In this document: positions 26,132 to 32,871 of the stretch, piece by piece
How the letters are laid out: each line of letters starts with the position of its first letter
How positions within the stretch are numbered: position 1 is the first letter of the stretch
Source: Cyanobium sp. N.Huapi 1H5
GTDB taxonomy: Bacteria; Cyanobacteriota; Cyanobacteriia; PCC-6307; Cyanobiaceae
Assembly (NCBI RefSeq): GCF_024345535.1
Contig: NZ_JAGQBH010000002.1
Span: 1-64,000, forward strand
Direction: 5' to 3'
DNA: 64,000 bases
Made by a program: the position numbers and the translations under genes
The notes under the pieces: generated by a model
What the model saw: only the letters and a program-made list of their open reading frames with translations
Told to the model about the DNA's origin: nothing
The model's database searches: none

Positions 26132-28317
26132 GGCCCCAGCAGGGGCCCGCCCGCCAGACGCCGGACCGCCACCACCCCGGGGCGGGGGGCCCGGCCGGGG
26201 ACGCCGGAGGGCCAGTTGGAGCCCAGGGGCACCCAGCGCAGCTGCTCGAAGGGGCGCCCGGAGCGATCCACCAGCCGGTGGGCCTGGGCCTCCCGAGCCT
26301 CCGGAGAAGGGCGGGTGCCGTTGTCCTCGCCCGGGTGCTGCACCGCCAGGAACAGGGTGGATTCGGCGCCGTCGAAGCAGGGCCCGGTGAGCTCGCACTC
26401 CATCGGCCCGGTGGCGAAACAGAAGGCCTCCCCGGCCTGGGGGCCCCGGCTGGGCAGCACCCAGCAGCTGTTGTTGCCGAACAGATCGAGATCGGCTGAT
26501 TTGGTCGAGCGGTCGGTCACCATCCAGATGGTCCCCTGCCGGTCGATGGCGAGGTTGTCGGGATTGGCGAAGCCCATTCCCCCCTGCCACGGGGCCCCAC
26601 CGGTGGCCACCATCCGCCAGCGGAAGGAGCCGCCCCGGGCCGGACCGTCGTCAGCCAGGCCCATGATCCAGCCGTAGGGCCAGGTGGCCTGGCCTTTGGG
26701 CCCGTGGAAGATGGCCGGGTCGGCCCGGCCGTCGTCGCTGCCGCCGCCGGCGGTGAAGGCGATCAGCAGCTCGCCGCTGAGCGGATCGATCACCGTGTCC
26801 TCGGGCCGGGCCGCGGGGGTGGCCCCGATGGCGCAGGCGGCCAGGTGGGCATCGATGAGGATCGCCCCCATCCGCTCCTCCCCCTCCCCGGGGTAGAGGT
26901 CGGCCAGGGTGGCGAAGCGGCGCCGGTAGGCCGCCACCGCCGCGTCGCTGCTGAAGGCTTCGGCCCCGGGCCTGCGGCGGTCGGAGTGGGGCAGCAGGAT
27001 CGCCTGCTCTACGCCGTGGCGGGCGAAGTGGCCGGGCCCCAGCGGCGCCACCGGGGTGGTGGGCTCCAAGGGCAGCCAGCGGCCCCGGCCCTCGCCGCCC
27101 TGGGTGCTGGGCGGATCGAAGCGGGCCACCTCGAGCCGGCCGGCGCTGAACAGCGCCGAGTTGGCCGGGTCGGCCGGATCGCGGATCACTGCGTCGCTGA
27201 CGAAGCGGTAGAGGTGGCCGCCGTGGCGGTCGCAGCCGGAATAGACCACCAGGGGCTGGCCGGCGACGGCCTTCACGGCCACCGCCTCGTGGCGGAAGCG
27301 GCCCAGCCAGCTGTGCTTGACGGCCGGGCGTTCGGGCCGGCGCGGGTCGAGCTCCACCATCCAGCCGTACTTGTTGCCCGCCAGGCCGAAGGGGTTGCCG
27401 AGGCCGTCGAGGCGCTGGCCGTCGTAGGCGAAGGGGCGGGCGGCGGGGGAGACGGAGGAGCCGTCGGCGTGGACGGCCTCGGCCACCTGGCTCTGCATGT
27501 TCTCTTCGGCGCTCAGCACCGTGCCCCAGGGGGTCTCGCCGCCGGCGCAGTTGGCGAAGCTGCCGATGATCGCGTCCCCGAGCCCGTCGTCGTAGCCGAG
27601 CCGCTCGGTGCGGCGGAACACGGCCGCCGCGGGCCCCGAGGTGCGCAGGCGCCGGGCGGGGTCGCGCCAGCCGCTCAGGCCGGTGATGCGCCGATCGAAG
27701 CGGCCGGGCCGGCGCCGCCAGGGGCCGTCCGGCTGTCGCTCCAGTTCGATCACGCCCACGCCCAGGTCGGCCATGGCCGCCTCCGCCAGCTGGCGGATGG
27801 TCGCCAGCAGCGGGTCGTCCGCCGCCAGGCTGGCGGCGTCCACCCGGCCGCCCCGGGGGGCCAGGGCGTCGATCACGGCGTCGAAGGGCACCTCGCCGCC
27901 CACCGCCTCGGCGTAGCCCTGCCGCCAGGCCCGGGCGCTGATGTACTCGAAATTCACCGTCAGCAGAGCCCGATCCGGGGCCAGGGCCAGGAACGAGAGG
28001 TGGTCGTTGTTGTAGCCGAAGCGGCCGTCGGCCACCGGATCCCCCCAGACCGCGATCAGATCGGCCCGGAAGCCGTCCGGCAGCACCAGCCGGTCCTCCA
28101 GTTCGATGCGGGCATACCGTCCGCGCTGTCCCTCTGCGTCGAGCCCGTCGCTGGGTACCGGCAGGGGGGTGGGCACGGTCGGGAATGGGGCAGCCGGCGT
28201 CGGGGCGGCCCCCGCCTTCAGGCCGGCCGCCCTCCCGGGGGCCGCCGGGGGCAGGACGACGCCGGCGAAGGAGCAGGCGCCGATCCCGAGCAGGGTGAGC
28301 AGGTCGCGTCGGTTCAT
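26095..28317 (-). CDS. PhoX-family alkaline phosphatase (DUF839)
   Basis: A 740-residue exported protein with a Tat-like signal (MNRRDLLTLLGIGAC). Family features of PhoX/DUF839 include YNNDHLSFLAL, NCAGGETPWGTVLSAEEN, LGRFRHEAVAVK, HFARHGVEQA and a late GFANPDNLAIDRQGTIWMVTD. PhoX enzymes are Ca/Fe-dependent phosphomonoesterases that release phosphate from organic esters in the periplasm. The start at ATG 28317 overlaps the upstream stop by ATGA. The frame is open to 29376 but that part belongs to the upstream gene in another frame. Confidence 0.85.
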   Translation of the reverse strand: MNRRDLLTLLGIGACSFAGVVLPPAAPGRAAGLKAGAAPTPAAPFPTVPTPLPVPSDGLDAEGQRGRYARIELEDRLVLPDGFRADLIAVWGDPVADGRFGYNNDHLSFLALAPDRALLTVNFEYISARAWRQGYAEAVGGEVPFDAVIDALAPRGGRVDAASLAADDPLLATIRQLAEAAMADLGVGVIELERQPDGPWRRRPGRFDRRITGLSGWRDPARRLRTSGPAAAVFRRTERLGYDDGLGDAIIGSFANCAGGETPWGTVLSAEENMQSQVAEAVHADGSSVSPAARPFAYDGQRLDGLGNPFGLAGNKYGWMVELDPRRPERPAVKHSWLGRFRHEAVAVKAVAGQPLVVYSGCDRHGGHLYRFVSDAVIRDPADPANSALFSAGRLEVARFDPPSTQGGEGRGRWLPLEPTTPVAPLGPGHFARHGVEQAILLPHSDRRRPGAEAFSSDAAVAAYRRRFATLADLYPGEGEERMGAILIDAHLAACAIGATPAARPEDTVIDPLSGELLIAFTAGGGSDDGRADPAIFHGPKGQATWPYGWIMGLADDGPARGGSFRWRMVATGGAPWQGGMGFANPDNLAIDRQGTIWMVTDRSTKSADLDLFGNNSCWVLPSRGPQAGEAFCFATGPMECELTGPCFDGAESTLFLAVQHPGEDNGTRPSPEAREAQAHRLVDRSGRPFEQLRWVPLGSNWPSGVPGRAPRPGVVAVRRLAGGPLLGPQTVPASRERSI

Positions 28318-29336
28318 CGCTGCGGTGGGCAGGGTTGGCTGCGGCGCGGGGCCAGCAGGGCCAGGTGGTTGTCCTGCAGGGCGCTGAAGTTGTCGTCCGA
28401 GGCCAGCAGCAGGGTGGGGCGGCCATCGGCCCGGACAGGCCCCGGGGTCAGGGCCTCCCAGTTGTCGGGCGGGAGACCGGCCGCGATCAGATCCCACTGC
28501 TGGATCGGCTCCAGCGCCGCCTCGGGATCGGCCCCTTCCCCAGGCAGCGGGTAGTGGGCCAGGAGCACCTGCCAGCGGGCGGGGGCCTGGAAGCGCCGCA
28601 GCAGGGCCAGCAGGCCCGGTGAGGGGCCGGAGGCGTCGACCACCAGCAGATCGGTGACTCCCCAGCCCTCGCCGGCGGGGATGGCCAGCCGGGCCAGGGC
28701 ACGGGCCTTCGGCCCGGTGGGTTCCAGCGACCAGCCCAGCAGCCGCACCTGGGCGGGGGGGTCCTGCTGCAGAGGGGATTCCGCGGCCATCAGCAGCACG
28801 TCGGTCCGCCCGGGGCGGCGCCACAGGGCCAGGGACTCGGGACCCTGGTTGGCTGCGAGGCCGCGCCCCGGGGCCGGCTGCCAGTCGGCGGGCAGGGGGT
28901 AGGCGCGCCGCAGCTGGCCGCTGCTCCGCTCGAACGCCAGCAGCTGGGCCGGCCGGGCGGCGCTGCGGCGTCCCTCGCTGGCCATCCACAGCCGCTCGCC
29001 GAGCACCACCAGCCCTTCGGCGTCGATCTCCGCCGGCAGCGGGGCCTGGGGCGATCCCTTCAGCTCCAGCTGGAACAGGGGCCGCAGCGGCACCCGGCCC
29101 AGCTGCTTCACGCCGCTCCAGGCGTCCACCCGGCCCCGGGGGGCATCGCTGAGCAGCAGCAGCACGTCGCTGTCGCTGCGGTAGCTGGCCGCGGAGTAGC
29201 CGCCCAGGGGCGCTCCGTCCGCCCCGCGGCGCGGTAGGCGGGCGCCGGCCACCAGCTCCCAGCCCGCCTCGGCCGGGCAGGGCAGCAGGGGTGGCGGGGG
29301 AGCTGGCGGGGAGGTGGCGATCAGGGGCACGACCAT
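28314..29336 (-). CDS. Esterase-like activity of phytase family protein
   Basis: A 340-residue protein beginning MVVPLIATSPPAP. It contains LGGYSAASYRSDSDVLLLLSDAPRG, LPAEIDAEGLVVLGERLWMASEG and NWEALTPGPVRADGRPTLLLASDDNFS, the blocks of the beta-propeller phytase-like esterase family (PF13449). It probably hydrolyses a phosphoester outside the cytoplasm, though the N-terminus is a weak signal peptide. It is translationally coupled to the PhoX gene, fitting a joint role in phosphate scavenging. Confidence 0.75.
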   Translation of the reverse strand: MVVPLIATSPPAPPPPLLPCPAEAGWELVAGARLPRRGADGAPLGGYSAASYRSDSDVLLLLSDAPRGRVDAWSGVKQLGRVPLRPLFQLELKGSPQAPLPAEIDAEGLVVLGERLWMASEGRRSAARPAQLLAFERSSGQLRRAYPLPADWQPAPGRGLAANQGPESLALWRRPGRTDVLLMAAESPLQQDPPAQVRLLGWSLEPTGPKARALARLAIPAGEGWGVTDLLVVDASGPSPGLLALLRRFQAPARWQVLLAHYPLPGEGADPEAALEPIQQWDLIAAGLPPDNWEALTPGPVRADGRPTLLLASDDNFSALQDNHLALLAPRRSQPCPPQR

Positions 29337-29429
29337 GGCTGGAATTCTCCCGTCGCCGGAGCGGCGGCGGCGGCATCCCGGGACACCCGGTGGCGGGACG
29401 GGTAGGGTCAAAGGATCGAAGGGGGATGG

Positions 29430-30242
29430 GTGATGCGATCCCCAGCGGGAGCCCAGCCGCCGCCCGGCGGCCTGACGGAAGAGTCGGGCAGGCGCCTGGC
29501 GGTGCTGATCGACGCCGACAACGCCCGGGCTGCGGTGATCGAGGCGGTGCTGGAGGAGGTGGCCCGCTTCGGTGAGGCGATCGTGCGGCGCATCTACGGC
29601 GATTTCACCTCCAGCCAGAGCGCCTCCTGGAAGGCGCTGCTGAACAAGTTCTCGATCAAGCCGATGCAGCAGTTCGCCTACACCGTGGGCAAGAACGCCA
29701 CCGACAGCACGATGATCATCGATGCGATGGATCTGCTCTACACCCGGCGTTTCGACGGCTTCTGCCTGGTGACCAGCGACAGCGATTTCACCGGCCTGGC
29801 GGTACGGCTGCGGGAGGAGGGTCTGCTGGTGTACGGCTTCGGGGAGGAGAAGACTCCGGCGGCGTTCCGCAATGCCTGCCACAAGTTCCTGTTCACCGAG
29901 GTGCTGCGCACCGCCTCCCGCCAGGGGGACGCGGGCGCCGAGGTCGGGGAGGCCCGCCGGCCCCAGGAGGACGCCCCGCCCGCCGGCGTCCATCCGGTCA
30001 TCCCGGCCGATTTCCTGATGGAGGCCCTGGATCGCTCGGTGGACGAATCGGGCTGGACCCAGCTGGGCACCTTCGGCAGCTACCTGCAGAAGATCCAGCC
30101 CGATTTCGACACCCGCCTCTATGGCTTCCGCAAGCTCTCCGACCTGGTGCGCGGCTGCCCTTCCCTGTTCGTGATGGAGGAGCGGGAGGCCCCGAGCGGT
30201 AACCGCACGATCGTCTACGTCCGGGCCCGGGAGGACGACTGA
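29430..30242 (+). CDS. NYN-domain RNase-like protein with C-terminal LOTUS/OST-HTH domain
   Basis: A 270-residue protein. The NYN domain spans about residues 22-160 with the acidic residues of a PIN-like nuclease: VLIDADNAR, STMIIDAMDLLY and VTSDSDFTGLA. The C-terminal region (PADFLMEALDRSVDESGWTQLGTFGSYLQKIQPDFDTRLYGFRKLSDLV) is a LOTUS/OST-HTH domain that binds RNA. Related NYN-LOTUS proteins are widespread in bacteria; their RNA targets are unknown. The start is GTG 29430 or ATG 29433. It is followed by an MgtE-like gene six bases later. Confidence 0.85.
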   Translation: MMRSPAGAQPPPGGLTEESGRRLAVLIDADNARAAVIEAVLEEVARFGEAIVRRIYGDFTSSQSASWKALLNKFSIKPMQQFAYTVGKNATDSTMIIDAMDLLYTRRFDGFCLVTSDSDFTGLAVRLREEGLLVYGFGEEKTPAAFRNACHKFLFTEVLRTASRQGDAGAEVGEARRPQEDAPPAGVHPVIPADFLMEALDRSVDESGWTQLGTFGSYLQKIQPDFDTRLYGFRKLSDLVRGCPSLFVMEEREAPSGNRTIVYVRAREDD

Positions 30243-30248
30243 GGTCGG

Positions 30249-31226
30249 ATGGTGCTCGACATCCTGCACCAGCCGATCACGACCATCGCCCGGCGGGCGG
30301 TGGCCTGCCTGGATGGCCGCCAGACCGTGGCGGAGGCGCTCGCCAGCCTGCGGGGGCGAGAGATCGCCGAGCGGATCGTCTACTTCTATGTGCTCGACGC
30401 CGAGCAGCGCCTGATCGGCGTGCTGCCCCTGCGGCGCCTGCTGTCCGCCGCCGAGGACACCCCCGTGACGGCCCTGATGGTGCGCCATCCGGTGACCATC
30501 CCGGAGCACGCCACGATCCTCGAGGCCCACGAGGCCTTCGCCGATCACCGCTTCCTGGCCCTGCCGGTGGTGGACGACCGCCAGCGGGTGGTGGGGGTGG
30601 TGGACGTGACCATGTTCAGCGAGGAGGACTTCCTGCCCGACCAGCCGGCCCAGGCGGCAGCCCTGTTCGAGGCCCTCGGCTTTCGCGTCTCCCAGGTGCG
30701 GGGCGCCTCGCCGTTGCGGGCCTTCCGATTCCGTTTCCCCTGGCTGCTGGCCACCATCGCCAGCGGCCTGGCCTGCGCCGTGCTGGTGAGCGTCTTCCGG
30801 CAGACCCTGGCCAGCAGCATCGCCCTGGCCTTCTTCCTCACCCTGGTGCTGGCCCTCGGGGAGAGCGTCAGCATCCAAAGCATGACGGTGTCGATCCAGG
30901 CGCTGCAGCTCTCGCCACCCACCTGGCGCTGGTACCGGGCCAGCCTGCGCCGGGAGCTGGCCACGGCCCTGCTGCTGGGGGTCTGCTGCGCGGCCCTGGT
31001 GGCCCTGGTGCTGGTGCTGTGGCTCGGCGCGGGGCCGGCGGCCCTGATCGTGGCGATCGCGATCGTGCTCAGCGTGGCGGCCGCCTGCTTCTACGGCCTG
31101 ACGATCCCGGCCCTCTTCCATGCCCTGAGGATCGATCCCAAGATCGCCTCCGGTCCGCTCGCCCTGGCGGTGGCTGACATCACCTCGATCGCCCTCTACT
31201 TCGGCCTGGCCAGCAGACTGCTCTGA
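30249..31226 (+). CDS. Short MgtE-like magnesium transporter (no N-domain)
   Basis: A 325-residue protein with a CBS domain pair at about residues 15-135 and five predicted membrane helices after residue ~160. It matches the C-terminal MgtE domain, including the conserved Asp in the last helix (VADITSIALYFG). The cytosolic superhelical MgtE N-domain is missing. The selectivity segment usually reading GGNxGxQS is here GESVSIQS, so transport and ion preference are uncertain. It lies six bases after the NYN-LOTUS gene. Confidence 0.8.
   Translation: MVLDILHQPITTIARRAVACLDGRQTVAEALASLRGREIAERIVYFYVLDAEQRLIGVLPLRRLLSAAEDTPVTALMVRHPVTIPEHATILEAHEAFADHRFLALPVVDDRQRVVGVVDVTMFSEEDFLPDQPAQAAALFEALGFRVSQVRGASPLRAFRFRFPWLLATIASGLACAVLVSVFRQTLASSIALAFFLTLVLALGESVSIQSMTVSIQALQLSPPTWRWYRASLRRELATALLLGVCCAALVALVLVLWLGAGPAALIVAIAIVLSVAAACFYGLTIPALFHALRIDPKIASGPLALAVADITSIALYFGLASRLL
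31053..31060. repeat. HIP1 octamer GCGATCGC
   Basis: One copy of the highly iterated palindrome typical of cyanobacterial genomes. I also saw copies at 11255-11262, 15375-15382 and 61980-61987; I did not count exhaustively, and the density looks low. Confidence 0.7.
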
Positions 31227-31250
31227 GACCGATGCGGCCCTGACCCAGCC

Positions 31251-32084
31251 ATGACCGTGCAGCGCCTGGCGGCCTTCAGCGACGGCGACCGGGGCGGCAA
31301 CCCGGCCGGTGTGGTGATCGGCGAGCGCCTTGGTGAGCCCGCCGAGATGCGGCGGATCGCGGCCGAGGTGGGCTACTCGGAAACGGTCTTCGCCGCCCCG
31401 CAGGGGGACGGCTGGCGGGTGCGCTACTTCTCCCCGACCGTGGAGGTGCCCTTCTGCGGCCACGCCACCATCGCCCTCGGGGCCGCCCTGGCGGAGCGCT
31501 GCGGCGATGGGGTGTTCCCGCTCACGCTGAACCAGGCCGCGATCACGGTGGAAGGTCGGCGCCAGGGGGAGCGCTGGAGCGCCGCCCTGCAGTCACCCCC
31601 CACCCACCAGCGCCCCGTGGGGGCCGATCTCCTTGCGGCCGCCCTGGCCCTGTTCGGCTACGAACCCAGTCACCTGGATCCGGCCCTGCCACCGGCCATC
31701 GTCCACGGCGGTGCCGACCACCTGCTGCTGGCCCTGCGCCGCCGCGAGGACCTGGCCGCCATGCGCTACGCCATGGAGGACGGGGCCCGGCTGATGGCGG
31801 AGGCGGGGCTGCTGACGCTGCTGCTGGTGTGGGCCGAAGGCCCCCGGATGTTCCACAGCCGCAATGCCTTCGCCGTCGGCGGGGTCTACGAGGACCCGGC
31901 CACCGGGGCGGCCACCGCGGCCCTGGCGGGTTATCTGCAGAGCCTGGGCTGGCCCCACGGCGGCAGCATCGAGGTGGTGCAGGGGGAGGACATGGGCTGC
32001 CGCTCCCTGCTGGGCGCCGGGATCCCGGCGGAACCGGGGGGCTCGATCCGGGTGGCGGGCCAGGTGCGCCGCCTGGAGGCCTGA
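31251..32084 (+). CDS. PhzF family isomerase/epimerase-like protein
   Basis: A 277-residue protein with both half-domain signatures of the PhzF fold. GGNPAGVVI and YSETVFA (catalytic Glu retained) are in the first half, with FCGHATIALG. NAFAVGGVYEDPATGAATAALAGYL is in the second. PhzF enzymes isomerise dihydro-aromatic or related substrates; the physiological substrate outside phenazine pathways is usually unknown, and no phenazine genes are nearby. Confidence 0.88.
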   Translation: MTVQRLAAFSDGDRGGNPAGVVIGERLGEPAEMRRIAAEVGYSETVFAAPQGDGWRVRYFSPTVEVPFCGHATIALGAALAERCGDGVFPLTLNQAAITVEGRRQGERWSAALQSPPTHQRPVGADLLAAALALFGYEPSHLDPALPPAIVHGGADHLLLALRRREDLAAMRYAMEDGARLMAEAGLLTLLLVWAEGPRMFHSRNAFAVGGVYEDPATGAATAALAGYLQSLGWPHGGSIEVVQGEDMGCRSLLGAGIPAEPGGSIRVAGQVRRLEA

Positions 32085-32086
32085 GT

Positions 32087-32170
32087 TCAGGAGGCCTTTT
32101 CCAGGCGCTTCACGATCCAGCCCATCAGCACCAGGGAACCCAGCAGCGCCACCAGCAGGGCGATCGTCAT
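32087..32170 (-). CDS. Possible 27-residue single-TM peptide
   Basis: An ATG-to-TGA frame encodes MTIALLVALLGSLVLMGW followed by a basic-acidic tail ending KRLEKAS, an ideal one-helix membrane peptide. It ends 2 bases from the PhzF stop on the other strand. A CATAAT -10-like element sits on the minus strand about 23 bases upstream, overlapping the start codon of the divergent gene. No clear ribosome-binding site is present, so support is weak. Confidence 0.35.
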   Translation of the reverse strand: MTIALLVALLGSLVLMGWIVKRLEKAS

Positions 32171-32196
32171 GGAAACGGGTGCATGTCCGTCGCATT

Positions 32197-32871
32197 ATGA
32201 CCACAGGCACCCCAGCCCTGGCCCGAGCCGTGCACAGCAATCCCGAGCTGGTCTTCGTCTACGGCACCCTCAAGCGCGGCCACGGCAACCACCACTGGCT
32301 CGGAGATGCGCCCTTCCTCGGGGAGGCGGTGCTGCCGGACGTGGTGCTCCACGACCTGGGCCCTTTTCCGATGGCCGTGCCCGGCGAGGGGGTGGTGCGG
32401 GGTGAGGTGTACGGGGTGGATGCCGACGGCCTGGCCCGGCTGGACCGGCTCGAGGGTTACCCCCGCCTCTACGACCGCCGGCCCCTGCCCCTGGCCGATG
32501 GCCGTCGGGCCTGGGTCTACCTGGGCCGGCCCCATCAGGTGCGCCACGTGTCCGCCATCGTCGACGGCTGCTGGCGGGGTCCGGCGCCGGGAGCCGCCGT
32601 GCGCCGCAGCCAGATGGGCCTGGCCGTGCTGCTGGCCCTGGGCGGGGCCGCCCTGCTGGCGGCCGTCCTTCCCCCCGCCGCCCTGGCCTTCGACACCCTC
32701 TCCACCTGCAACGCCTGGCGCGGCAGCCGCGGCAGCGCTCGGGTGCTGCTGGGCAACAGCCTCGGCGCCGCCCACTACCTCACCAAGAAGCAGCGCCTGC
32801 AGGAGAGCCCGGCCGATGCGCCCGTGGCGCTCTACAGCGACAGCGACCTGCAGCGGGTGTGCGGGCGTTAG
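32197..32871 (+). CDS. Gamma-glutamylcyclotransferase-fold protein fused to an export-type domain
   Basis: A 224-residue protein. Residues ~18-130 are an AIG2/GGCT fold with the substrate loop VFVYGTLKRGHGNH and a later catalytic-type LDRLEGYP. From Met140 (nt 32614) the sequence switches to an independent signal-peptide-like helix (MGLAVLLALGGAALLAAVLPPAALAF) followed by a small Cys-containing domain (STCNAWRGSRGSARVLLGN ... LQRVCGR). This could be a true fusion, or two overlapping genes sharing the frame. The product of the cyclotransferase part is unknown. Confidence 0.7.
   Translation: MTTGTPALARAVHSNPELVFVYGTLKRGHGNHHWLGDAPFLGEAVLPDVVLHDLGPFPMAVPGEGVVRGEVYGVDADGLARLDRLEGYPRLYDRRPLPLADGRRAWVYLGRPHQVRHVSAIVDGCWRGPAPGAAVRRSQMGLAVLLALGGAALLAAVLPPAALAFDTLSTCNAWRGSRGSARVLLGNSLGAAHYLTKKQRLQESPADAPVALYSDSDLQRVCGR

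Noticed and set aside
28314..31463. 1049-codon minus-strand frame
   Set aside because: Only its 3' third (28314-29336) has family signatures; the rest is antisense to the NYN, MgtE and PhzF genes.
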